Numbered from the stretch's first letter, positions 1 through 6,445 are shown. The stretch: 7,501 nucleotides of DNA from Lentisphaerota bacterium (GCA_012800565.1 JAAZIZ010000463.1:1-7501), one strand, 5' to 3'. Notes: a model not told the origin generated them from the sequence alone. Numbers and translations: made by a program.

Positions 1-138
1 CCCTGCCCCGCCCAGGGCGGCGCATACCGGAATTCCATTACATCCGCGACAGGGCAACGTCAGGAGAAAACTTCATACCCTGCGGGAGAAGTGTTCCCCC
101 GGCCCCGTCAGCCATTTGCCTTTCAAAGCGTTGGTCAT
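1..138. other. Unassigned intergenic end of window
   Basis: No gene is supported here. On the minus strand only very short frames follow the terminator (21 and 12 codons, without a convincing ribosome binding site). On the plus strand a frame runs open from base 1 to a TGA at 154-156 (51 codons). It could be the tail of a convergent gene, but a run that short without stops is expected by chance in GC-rich DNA, and it shows no recognisable motif. A GC-rich inverted repeat (CCCTG...CAGGG) sits at the very edge and cannot be judged without the neighbouring sequence. Confidence 0.4.
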
Positions 139-164
139 AAAAATGCCCAGCTTCACTGACGCAT
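139..164 (-). terminator. Intrinsic terminator after the esterase gene
   Basis: On the minus strand, three bases after the TGA stop of the esterase gene, ATGCGTCAG (164-156) can pair with CTGGGCAT (150-143) around a five-base loop TGAAG. This gives eight pairs, including one G-U wobble, with one bulged G. The stem runs straight into a T tract (T5, 143-139). Position, stem and T run fit a rho-independent terminator that closes the three-gene unit. The stem is modest rather than GC-saturated, so efficiency is uncertain. No fold energy was calculated. Confidence 0.55.
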
Positions 165-167
165 TAC

Positions 168-1295
168 TCAGGCCAGCCATTTGGCGAACCAGTCCAGGGC
201 CAGCTGCTGGACCTCGCAGTCGTAGCAATGCGGTTTGTCCGGTCGCTCCAGAGCGAGATATTCCGGGTGGCCGAAACGGCGGTACGCATCCGCGATCTGC
301 CGGAACGACTCATCAACTCCGGCCGGCGGGAAGAGCGCATCCTGCTGACCGACTACAACCAGGGATTTTTTCGGGAAGCCCATGGCGACCAGGTCGGAGA
401 CATCCATCCGGTCCCAGACTCCGGGCAGGAGGCAGAAAGTGCCGATGGCGCCGGCCAGATTGAACTCCGCCACGCCGTCATTGGTAGTCATCCAGCCGAT
501 GCTGGCAGCGGCTTGGAGGCGGTCCTCCAGGGCCATCAGTAAGTTGGTGCGGTAACCGCCCCCGGAGAGTCCGGTGACTCCGAGACGGCGGCCATCGACC
601 TCGGGGCGGCTGAGCAGATAATCAACGCAGCGGGCGTCGTCCCAGAAATTGATTCCGGCCCAGGTGGTTCCGGCCCATTGCAATTGCCGCAGGCTCAAGT
701 ACAGATTTTCCCGCAGGCGGCTTTCGTAGACATTGAATTCGGCGGTGCCTTCGTAGGTTTTCAGCAGCTGGCGGGGGTCAATGCACGGGATGCCGTACTT
801 GCCGTAGGGGGCGCGGGTGCCGAAATGGTAGGCATCAATACTCAGCACCGCATATCCGGCCCGGCAGAAAGTCTCGGAGAGGTAGCGCCCGCCGTGGGCG
901 TAGGCGCGGAATTTGTCCAGGAGGTCGCAGCTGTCACCGAGGTCATACATGCGGTCTTTGCCGAAGAACATCGGGCCGCCCCAGTCATGCAGCAGTAGAA
1001 TGGCGGGCATGGGCCTGGGGACATGGCGGGGCAGCAGGAACCAGCCCTCGACCCGGAACCAGGGTGCGGTATTGAAGCGTACGCATTCGCGGATATAATC
1101 GCCATGGTCGAAAGTCTCAATGGTTTCGGCCTGCAGGTCCACCGGTCCGGGGTGATAATGCAGGCCGGTCAGCAGGCATTCCCGGGCCTGCTTCTGCCAG
1201 GATTGCAGATCGGACCATTTGGCGGCGCTGAGATCAAGCGGCCGGGCAGAGCGCATTTTTTGCACGGCGCAGTCGAAAGCGGTGTGATTTTGCAT
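168..1295 (-). CDS. Alpha/beta hydrolase, putative carbohydrate (acetyl-xylan-esterase-like) esterase
   Basis: A 375-residue serine hydrolase with no signal peptide, so probably cytoplasmic. Visible parts are an oxyanion-region strand LLLHDWGG (100-107), a conserved DAYHFGTR block (154-161), the nucleophile elbow GLSGGG with Ser244, the likely acid Asp319 in GQQDALFPP, and His356 in DKPHCYD near the C terminus. Order and spacing fit the Abhydrolase_7/acetyl-xylan-esterase-type families that are common in PVC bacteria. The expected reaction is removal of acyl (for example acetyl) groups from sugars; the substrate is not shown by sequence. I chose the ATG at 1295 because it lies 43 bases after the stop of the lyase gene; a longer frame from a TTG at 1421 would overlap that gene by about 80 bases. 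No Shine-Dalgarno sequence precedes the ATG, so the start is less certain; an ATG 13 codons further in is the alternative. It is the last gene of the unit, followed at once by a terminator. Its likely job is de-esterification of imported oligosaccharides. Confidence 0.8.
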   Translation of the reverse strand: MQNHTAFDCAVQKMRSARPLDLSAAKWSDLQSWQKQARECLLTGLHYHPGPVDLQAETIETFDHGDYIRECVRFNTAPWFRVEGWFLLPRHVPRPMPAILLLHDWGGPMFFGKDRMYDLGDSCDLLDKFRAYAHGGRYLSETFCRAGYAVLSIDAYHFGTRAPYGKYGIPCIDPRQLLKTYEGTAEFNVYESRLRENLYLSLRQLQWAGTTWAGINFWDDARCVDYLLSRPEVDGRRLGVTGLSGGGYRTNLLMALEDRLQAAASIGWMTTNDGVAEFNLAGAIGTFCLLPGVWDRMDVSDLVAMGFPKKSLVVVGQQDALFPPAGVDESFRQIADAYRRFGHPEYLALERPDKPHCYDCEVQQLALDWFAKWLA

Positions 1296-1338
1296 AACGG
1301 GGTAGTGGTTAAGGTGGTTAATTCCGTGTCTTCCGGCA

Positions 1339-4221
1339 TTACTCCTGGCCGCTGGTGTATTGCAGGCGGTAGGTACGGCCGTTCTGACGCGGGTCGCTAC
1401 CGTCCGAGGTCTTGAAGACAATCAGATTCTGCTCCCGCCGCCAGGTGGTCAAGGCCTGTCCGTCTTCAGTGAAGAGATGGCGCTTCAGGGCGGCTTCGAC
1501 CTGGGCGGTCACCTCCGGGGGCGCAGGGTGAAGGCAACACGGGTCGGGCGATTCATGCTGCAGGGGGGCGCACCATTCCTGGCCGGGCTTGGCGATGTCG
1601 GGGTAGGGATAGATGGTTGTTAAGGTCTCGGCAAAAGATGGTCGGTCCTGCCAGCGCCAGTCTGCAGCCGAGGTGTACTGCAGAAGATAGCGGCGGCCGT
1701 TTTCAGCCGGATTGCTGTTGTCCGGAGTGGTGAAAGAGATGGCGTGGCCGAGATGGGACCAACCGATCCGGCCATTGCGCTGGCTGAGGGCGTGGGAGAA
1801 TTTATTCGGTCCGATCAGAATGCCGTCCTCATAGAGTTTGTAGCGGCGGATGGCGGCGTAGTATTTGGGGCAATCCTCCGGGCGCAGGGAGCGGTCCACC
1901 CCCCAGTCCTGGAAAGATTGGCTTGCGACGGGATAATGCCAGGTGCGGATTTGCGGATAAGCACTGGGTTTGATGATGGCGGTGTTCAATTCCTCGGTGA
2001 AGGACTCCGGTTCCGTCCAGGCATATCTGAAAGCGAGGGCTTCAGTTTCGCTGATGCCGGCGGCCTGGAGGCGTTCCAGCGTATAGGGCAATGCGGTCAG
2101 CAGAAACAGGCTCAGCACGCCGGTATTGCTGATATGGGCGATATCGCGGTTCAGGGCATCGAATTCATCCATCGGGGCAGAGTCGCTGATGGCCAGGTCC
2201 TCAGGCTGCGCCGGCAGATAATATTGCAGCTGGTTAAGCAGGATTTTCAGGGTGAAGGCATTTTCCGGACTGGGGTCGTACTTATGGGCCAGGGCCAGCA
2301 CTGCATAAGGCGGGTAGCCCTTGCCCTTATAGCAGGAGGCATAGCGGGGAGCCAGCCGTTGAGCCGCAGCTATGACCTTCTCCCGCAGAAGACCATTCGG
2401 GCGGATTGAGTCATAGAAGATGTACCCAGGGCTGTCATAGGAATTGCCCCGGAAATTCTCCGCTTTCGGGAAAGGTTCGTCCTCCTGCAGATATTTTTCC
2501 GCCCGGTCGAGGTATTCCTGTTCCCCGGTCAGTTCCCAGAGCCGGATATTGATGTAACGGCCATAGAACGCGGTCCGGGCACTGTTCTTCACGACCTCCA
2601 GGGCGCGGTGTTCTCCGGTCAGCAGATACATGTACAGGGCCGAATCCAGAGCGTAGCCGTAGGAGATGCCGCTGCCCCAGTGCTGCTGGTCATGCCGGCG
2701 CCCGCTGCCGATTACGGCCGGGTTGGCAGGCCAGTGATGGACAGTATCGACATCGATCACATGCCAGGTCATCTCCAGGCCGTCCCGCAATACATCCTGG
2801 TCGCCAGTGCGCAGGAATTGGAGATAGAAAGCGTGGTTCAGGGCCAGGTCGTTGTTGAGCCATCCGGTGTAGCCGCGGAAAGGCGAGCCTTCGGGATTGC
2901 GCTGCTGCATGTGGTCGGCCATGCCGTGTACGCCCAGGGGGACATCGCCCCAGTCCATCATGCCGTCAAATTGTCCGGCCCGGCGGATTTTGCGCAGGTA
3001 CTGGAAAGCGAAACGGATAGCCGCTTCGGTACGGGGGAAAGTATCGCCGGCGAGGTGGTATTCGCCGGCAGCCAGAGTGCTGCGGTAATATTCCGGGCTG
3101 GCGGCGGGGAGGCAGGGCTGGTTGCAGCGGCGGGCGAAGCGCTCCGGGTCCGGGCAGTCCCAGGTCAGGAACAAGTCGTGGGTTTTGGCCACGCCCATGC
3201 CGCCATCATCATTGCGGTAATCCAGGTACTCGCGCCGATGCCCCTCGCGGCGGCGCAGATCGAGGACCTTGCCGCTGCGCTCCGGCCAGATATGATACTC
3301 CAGGGCCTGGGCGGTGGCACAGAGTTCCTTGGGATACAGGCGCTGAAAATCGCGGGCCACCGCAGTGAGGTTGCCGCTGGTCAGAACGCCCGGGCAGCCG
3401 GCCAGCTCGGGGCGGCTCTTGTCCCGCCAGGAGATCAGGTGATGGAAGCGCGGAGTGCCGGTGATCAGCTGTCCCGGTACGGGCACCCCGGCGCGGTTGA
3501 GACGCAGCACCAGAGAGCGCAGGAAATTCTGCTGCACGTCCTCGGTATTGATGAAAGTGGTCTGAATTTTCACCGTGTCTTCATCGCGGTACAGGGTCAG
3601 GCGCACGATATAGCGGTATGCTTTCCGTCCGTCAGCCGCGGTGAACCAGCCTGCGATGCGGCAGCTGGCCCGCAGCGGGCCGTTTTCCTCCAGCAGGATT
3701 TCCCGGCTGCTGTCAGCCTGGCTGGTGAAGTCACTGCAATTCCGGCTTTCGCCGGCATCCAGCAGCCAATTCTCCTCCTGGGTGGGGCCGGGGGCATCGT
3801 GCTGCAATTTCAGGAACAGCTCCGCGCTGCCCTTGTCATCCCCGAGTTCATAAGTGAACAGCGGGCCGCTGGCAGGGATGGTGAGCTGGAGCCGGCCGTT
3901 GCTGAGCTGGTTGCCGCGGGCCAGCGGCGCTGGCGTCGCTGCGGGAGAGACGGCCGGGCTGCTCTGCAGCATACCTCGGAATCCCTGGGGCAGGGTTGCA
4001 TCCAGGAGCAGCCATTTAAGCGATCCGTCGGGCCAGCAGCCGTTGCTGCGTGTCTGCAGCACCTGGCCATTCAAGGTCAGCTGGTCGGTGCTGTGCAGGA
4101 CGCCGGCCTTGAACGGCAACCCGAAAGTGACTGGTCCGCTTTCGCCGGAATAGTGGATTTCGCAGATTTCGCCGGCACCGGCCAGCATGGTCAGGCAAAG
4201 CAGGACAGCGAGTGCACGCAT
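1339..4221 (-). CDS. Secreted exo-rhamnogalacturonan-lyase-like protein (PcRGLX/YetA, PL26-type)
   Basis: A 960-residue exported protein. Residues 1-16 form a Sec signal peptide (MRALAVLLCLTMLAGA, AGA cleavage site). Residues about 20-90 carry the RIFT-barrel-like start of the YetA/PcRGLX family: VTFGLPFKAG (31-40), then WPDGSLKWLLLD (63-74). A beta-rich middle section (about 105-360) is followed by an alpha/alpha-barrel region (about 395-720) with DWGDVPLG, GWLNNDLALNHAFYLQFLRT, the DVDTVHHWP block and RRHDQQHWGSG, all typical of that family. PcRGLX is an exo-acting rhamnogalacturonan lyase; YetA-type relatives are mostly uncharacterised, so the polymer attacked here is inferred. The protein is longer than most relatives because residues about 790-960 add two copies of a short module ending in NGRxYxLQYTS. 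The start ATG has AAAGGA six bases upstream. It lies 61 bases after the repeat-protein gene and 43 before the esterase gene, with no terminator between. The reading frame is intact. The alternative is another carbohydrate-active RIFT/alpha-toroid family; I did not verify catalytic residues. Confidence 0.75.
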   Translation of the reverse strand: MRALAVLLCLTMLAGAGEICEIHYSGESGPVTFGLPFKAGVLHSTDQLTLNGQVLQTRSNGCWPDGSLKWLLLDATLPQGFRGMLQSSPAVSPAATPAPLARGNQLSNGRLQLTIPASGPLFTYELGDDKGSAELFLKLQHDAPGPTQEENWLLDAGESRNCSDFTSQADSSREILLEENGPLRASCRIAGWFTAADGRKAYRYIVRLTLYRDEDTVKIQTTFINTEDVQQNFLRSLVLRLNRAGVPVPGQLITGTPRFHHLISWRDKSRPELAGCPGVLTSGNLTAVARDFQRLYPKELCATAQALEYHIWPERSGKVLDLRRREGHRREYLDYRNDDGGMGVAKTHDLFLTWDCPDPERFARRCNQPCLPAASPEYYRSTLAAGEYHLAGDTFPRTEAAIRFAFQYLRKIRRAGQFDGMMDWGDVPLGVHGMADHMQQRNPEGSPFRGYTGWLNNDLALNHAFYLQFLRTGDQDVLRDGLEMTWHVIDVDTVHHWPANPAVIGSGRRHDQQHWGSGISYGYALDSALYMYLLTGEHRALEVVKNSARTAFYGRYINIRLWELTGEQEYLDRAEKYLQEDEPFPKAENFRGNSYDSPGYIFYDSIRPNGLLREKVIAAAQRLAPRYASCYKGKGYPPYAVLALAHKYDPSPENAFTLKILLNQLQYYLPAQPEDLAISDSAPMDEFDALNRDIAHISNTGVLSLFLLTALPYTLERLQAAGISETEALAFRYAWTEPESFTEELNTAIIKPSAYPQIRTWHYPVASQSFQDWGVDRSLRPEDCPKYYAAIRRYKLYEDGILIGPNKFSHALSQRNGRIGWSHLGHAISFTTPDNSNPAENGRRYLLQYTSAADWRWQDRPSFAETLTTIYPYPDIAKPGQEWCAPLQHESPDPCCLHPAPPEVTAQVEAALKRHLFTEDGQALTTWRREQNLIVFKTSDGSDPRQNGRTYRLQYTSGQE
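1351..1506 (-). repeat. C-terminal module, copy B (lyase residues about 906-957)
   Basis: Protein-level repeat of copy A. It begins around the HLFTEDGQ segment and ends with the block IVFKTSDGSDP, NGRTYRLQYTS, three residues before the stop codon. Shared positions with copy A are F-x-T-x-D-x-S-x-P, NGR-x-Y-x-LQYTS and an upstream ED-G. The DNA of the two copies has diverged, so this is an old duplication or a recurring domain, not a recent tandem copy. Function is unknown; as the last thing in a secreted enzyme it could bind glycan or attach the protein to the surface. Confidence 0.6.
1666..1848 (-). repeat. C-terminal module, copy A (lyase residues about 792-852)
   Basis: First copy of the duplicated module. 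It starts near RRYKLYEDGILIG, runs through GWSHLGHAISFTTPD and ends with NSNPAENGRRYLLQYTS. It is about ten residues longer than copy B in its first half. A linker of about 50 residues, rich in Pro and Cys, separates the two copies. I do not recognise the module as a named domain. Confidence 0.6.
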
Positions 4222-4227
4222 AATCGT

Positions 4228-4233
4228 TCCTTT
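4228..4233 (-). promoter_or_regulatory. Ribosome binding site of the lyase gene
   Basis: AAAGGA on the minus strand, six bases before the ATG at 4221. It fixes this start, which also gives an immediate signal peptide. Confidence 0.7.
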
Positions 4234-4282
4234 CGTCGGGGTGACAAAACACTATTCTGCCGTGCCGCCGGGATGGCTGCGT

Positions 4283-5500
4283 TTATTTCACCGTTCCGAG
4301 GGTCATCAGGCAGTATGCGGTGGACAATTCGGGGATATTCTCCATCCAGCGGCCGCTCTGGTCGTTATACCAGGAACCATCGGGCTTTTGAGTGGCTGCG
4401 AGTTTGTTCACCAGCTCGCGGCGCCAGTCATGCTCCCGGCCCTGGCTGTCAGTGATGGTCGGCTCCTGAAACAGAGTCAGGGTTTTGCCGAAAGTATGCA
4501 GGTAATAATAGAACCCCGATGCTCCGGTGCCGGGGTTCTCCTCCAGGGTGTAATATTTTTTGACCCAGTCGAAAGCCGACTGCATGCGGACATCATCTTT
4601 GGCGACTTCAGCATAGATCATGCTTTTAATGCCGGCATAAGTCATGCTGCCGTAGGAACGCAACGGCGGTGATCCGGATTCTGCTTTCAGGGCGTCTTCC
4701 GGACAGTAGATAAAGCCGCCTCGGTCTTCCTCTGGAGCAGATTTTACCCAGGCACTCTGGTTGGTGGCGGAGAGATTCTGGCACATTGAGACAAACTGCA
4801 GGGCCTTGTCCCAAGCCAGCTCTGCCTGCCGGGCTTGCTGGGGATCACTGGAGAAAGGCTCGCGGTCCAGATGGTCCGTGGCCTTGAGCGCCTCCAAGGT
4901 CCAGGCGGTGTTACTCAAATCCGCACGCTGGTTGCGACCGTAGCCGATGCCGCCGGAGGCAGCATCGGCGCGGTTCTGCGAGTCCAGCAGAAAGACGCGG
5001 GCTTTCCGGCAGATTTCGAGGTCCTGCGGGCGGTTGTATTTGGCCAGGGCCAGCAGACAGATGGAGGTGTTGTAGACTAAATAACTGCCCGGGGCCGGCT
5101 GGGGATGGCCGGCAGCTCCAGCCGGGCGCCCGCCGGGACCGCCTGGGCCACCGCGCTTTCCGCCGGGGCCGCCGGGGCCGCCGCGTTGTCTGCCGACGCC
5201 GTAAATGCCGCCGTCACTCTTGGCCTGGGCGGTGATATAATCCAGAGCCCGGTTCATCTTCGTCTTCACTTCCGGGCGGGCGTATTCAGGGCTGTCATAG
5301 ATGCCCAGGCAGGCCAGGGCGGTCATGGCTGGCTGGCCGCTTTGGCTCAGCCAGGCGCCATTGTCTTCCTGCCGGGCCAGCAGCCAGGCTGCGCCGCGGC
5401 TCTGCAGCTGCGCGATTTTGTCCGCGAGGTCATCCTGGGCCGACAAGGCAGCCAGGCACAACAGCAGACACGATGTAGAACAGAGGATTTTTTTCAGCAT
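4283..5500 (-). CDS. Secreted prenyltransferase/squalene-cyclase-fold repeat protein
   Basis: A 405-residue protein with a Sec signal peptide (MLKKILCSTSCLLLCLAALSA, cleavage near residues 20-21). The mature part has QW-type repeats of the squalene-hopene-cyclase/prenyltransferase alpha-toroid: QEDNGAW (44-50) and QKPDGSW (371-377), plus a GGIGYG-x(7)-DLSNTAWTLEAL block (183-205) and a GGFIY...GSMTYAGIKSMIYA block (261-298). The DXDD acid motif of squalene-hopene cyclases is absent and the protein is shorter than a full cyclase (over 600 residues), so it is unlikely to cyclise terpenes. Related exported proteins are frequent in PVC bacteria and have no settled function. Residues 104-128 are a Gly-Pro-Arg-rich tandem insert. 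The start is fixed by AAGGAG upstream and by the signal peptide; a longer frame to 5653 would cross the promoter. It is the first gene after a sigma-54 promoter, 61 bases before the lyase gene, suggesting a binding or structural partner in glycan processing. Confidence 0.75.
   Translation of the reverse strand: MLKKILCSTSCLLLCLAALSAQDDLADKIAQLQSRGAAWLLARQEDNGAWLSQSGQPAMTALACLGIYDSPEYARPEVKTKMNRALDYITAQAKSDGGIYGVGRQRGGPGGPGGKRGGPGGPGGRPAGAAGHPQPAPGSYLVYNTSICLLALAKYNRPQDLEICRKARVFLLDSQNRADAASGGIGYGRNQRADLSNTAWTLEALKATDHLDREPFSSDPQQARQAELAWDKALQFVSMCQNLSATNQSAWVKSAPEEDRGGFIYCPEDALKAESGSPPLRSYGSMTYAGIKSMIYAEVAKDDVRMQSAFDWVKKYYTLEENPGTGASGFYYYLHTFGKTLTLFQEPTITDSQGREHDWRRELVNKLAATQKPDGSWYNDQSGRWMENIPELSTAYCLMTLGTVK
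5126..5185 (-). repeat. Two-copy Gly-Pro-rich 30-base repeat inside the repeat protein
   Basis: Codes for residues 106-125: RGGPGGPGGK followed by RGGPGGPGGR. The two 30-base units differ at four third-codon positions, all silent, and in the final codon (Lys to Arg). Silent drift with a preserved peptide suggests that the peptide, not just the DNA, is kept. It lies between two helical repeats of the toroid and probably forms a flexible exposed loop. Confidence 0.8.
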
Positions 5501-5506
5501 GCTTTT

Positions 5507-5512
5507 CTCCTT
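5507..5512 (-). promoter_or_regulatory. Ribosome binding site of the repeat-protein gene
   Basis: AAGGAG on the minus strand, six bases before the ATG at 5500. It decides this start against the longer open frame that reaches 5653. Confidence 0.85.
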
Positions 5513-5553
5513 AAGGTCAGGCGGTGTTCCGGAAAGTTCCACCTGAACTGAAA

Positions 5554-5569
5554 AGCAATATCTGTGCCA
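5554..5569 (-). promoter_or_regulatory. Sigma-54 (RpoN) promoter, -24/-12 element
   Basis: The minus strand reads TGGCACAGATATTGCT. The invariant GG (-24) and GC (-12) are separated by exactly ten bases, and the flanks match the RpoN consensus TGGCAC-N5-TTGCW at every fixed position. Transcription would begin near 5543, giving a leader of about 43 bases to the ATG at 5500 with a good ribosome binding site. It lies in a non-coding gap and points towards the three-gene unit. Sigma-54 promoters require an ATP-driven enhancer-binding activator; none is encoded in this window. No convincing sigma-70 promoter was seen in the gap. Confidence 0.75.
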
Positions 5570-5612
5570 GAGTTGCAGGGTAGGGGGGCAGGTGCGGTCA
5601 ACCAGCCAGGAA

Positions 5613-5631
5613 CTGCCCTGGGTCAGGGCAG
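5613..5631 (-). promoter_or_regulatory. Perfect inverted repeat: terminator-like hairpin or activator site
   Basis: CTGCCCTG-GGT-CAGGGCAG, with eight-base arms around a three-base spacer. On the minus-strand RNA it can extend to ten pairs through a G-U and an A-U pair. It starts 22 bases after the stop of the NIF3-like gene, which suits a transcript end, but only two Ts follow, so it is a poor intrinsic terminator. Its centre is about 79 bases upstream of the predicted sigma-54 start site, at the near edge of the range for enhancer-binding activators. Either role is possible. Confidence 0.5.
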
Positions 5632-5653
5632 CTGCGGCTGCGATATGGTGCAC

Positions 5654-6415
5654 TTACAGCCCGGTCGGGCAATCCAGAAATTCGCATTCGACCGGGAAAG
5701 CCGCGGCAATTTTTTTCTGCAGCGCCTTAATGCCGGTAGTTTCGGTAGCATAATGTCCGGCGGCGATGACCGTGATTCCCAATTCCCAGGCATAATGCAC
5801 ATGCTGGTGGCCGATTTCTCCGGTGAGCAGACAATCCAGGTGCTGCTGCTGACAGTATTCGATGGCAGAGCCACCGCCGCCGGAGACGATGCCCAGGCGC
5901 CGGATTGGCGGATTGCCTGATGCAGGCAGAGTCAGGCAGCGGCCGCCGAGTTCCTTTTCCAGCAGGGCACAGAGTTCTGCCGGCGCTTGGGCTGCCGGCA
6001 GCTGGCCGCAGAAACCGATGGTATCGCCGTCATAGGGGAAGAACGGCTCACGCTGTTCCAGTCCCAGCAAGTCTGCCAGTACCGCGTTGTTGCCGAATTC
6101 CGGGTGTGCATCCAGGGGCAGGTGATAGGCCAGCAGGGAGATGCCGTGACAGAGCAGGGTTTTGAGGCGCTCGGCGTGATATGAGCTGACCATCTTGATG
6201 CCGCCACCCCAGCTCATGCCGTGATGAACTACCAGGAGATCAAATTTGCCGGCCGCGGCCTGGGTAAATACCCGTTGGCAGGCATCGACTGCGAAAGCGA
6301 TGCGGTTGACTTCGTCTTTGCCCTCGACCTGAAGACCATTGTTGGAATGGTCCTGGAAGCGGCAGCCGGAAAACAACTCGGCAACATAATCACAAATTTC
6401 CTGGCGTGAGGGCAT
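5654..6415 (-). CDS. NIF3/YbgI-like dinuclear metal-centre protein
   Basis: A 253-residue cytoplasmic protein of the NIF3 family (often annotated as GTP cyclohydrolase 1 type 2 homologue). Members form toroidal hexamers with two metal ions per subunit; the physiological reaction is unsettled. All expected metal ligands are visible: His64 and His65 in LLVVHHGMSW, Asp102 in AYHLPLDAH, and His221 and Glu225 in AAGHYATETTG. The family block DHSNNGLQV is at 22-30. The length matches the short YbgI form, without the PII-like insert of longer homologues. I chose the ATG at 6415 because AAAGGG sits nine bases upstream; for the ATG at 6424 that sequence is adjacent and too close, and a TTG at 6442 would almost touch the lpxA stop. 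It follows lpxA by 30 bases, so it is probably cotranscribed with tyrS and lpxA. Confidence 0.9.
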   Translation of the reverse strand: MPSRQEICDYVAELFSGCRFQDHSNNGLQVEGKDEVNRIAFAVDACQRVFTQAAAGKFDLLVVHHGMSWGGGIKMVSSYHAERLKTLLCHGISLLAYHLPLDAHPEFGNNAVLADLLGLEQREPFFPYDGDTIGFCGQLPAAQAPAELCALLEKELGGRCLTLPASGNPPIRRLGIVSGGGGSAIEYCQQQHLDCLLTGEIGHQHVHYAWELGITVIAAGHYATETTGIKALQKKIAAAFPVECEFLDCPTGL

Positions 6416-6424
6416 ACAATGCAT

Positions 6425-6430
6425 CCCTTT
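6425..6430 (-). promoter_or_regulatory. Ribosome binding site of the NIF3-like gene
   Basis: AAAGGG on the minus strand, in an A-rich stretch, nine bases before the ATG at 6415. It is the reason for preferring that start over two upstream in-frame candidates. Confidence 0.55.
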
Positions 6431-6445
6431 TTTCTGCCACAACGG

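Noticed and set aside
1..156. Open plus-strand frame from base 1 to a TGA at 154-156, a possible tail of a convergent gene
   Set aside because: At only 51 codons with no recognisable motif, it is not distinguishable from chance. It would need the sequence to the left of the window.
1296..1421. N-terminal extension of the esterase to a TTG at 1421
   Set aside because: It would overlap the lyase gene by about 80 bases, and the added residues are Arg/Thr-rich shadow sequence without family resemblance.
4222..4282. Possible terminator or second sigma-54 promoter between the repeat-protein and lyase genes
   Set aside because: Only a weak GCC/GGC stem without a T tract is present, and CGGCAC there lacks the matching -12 GC at the right spacing.
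2608..4455. A 615-codon open frame on the plus strand
   Set aside because: It lies wholly antisense to the lyase gene and the end of the repeat-protein gene. It is rich in Ala, Gly, Gln and Val without motifs, as expected for a stop-poor shadow frame in GC-rich DNA. The minus-strand protein has a signal peptide and family signatures.
5120..5200. CRISPR-like or minisatellite array in the GC-rich repeat
   Set aside because: It has just two adjacent 30-base in-frame units with no spacers, and it codes for a conserved peptide repeat.
5501..5653. N-terminal extension of the repeat protein up to 5653
   Set aside because: The extension would run through the sigma-54 promoter and the inverted repeat and would bury the signal peptide. 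The ATG at 5500 has a strong ribosome binding site.
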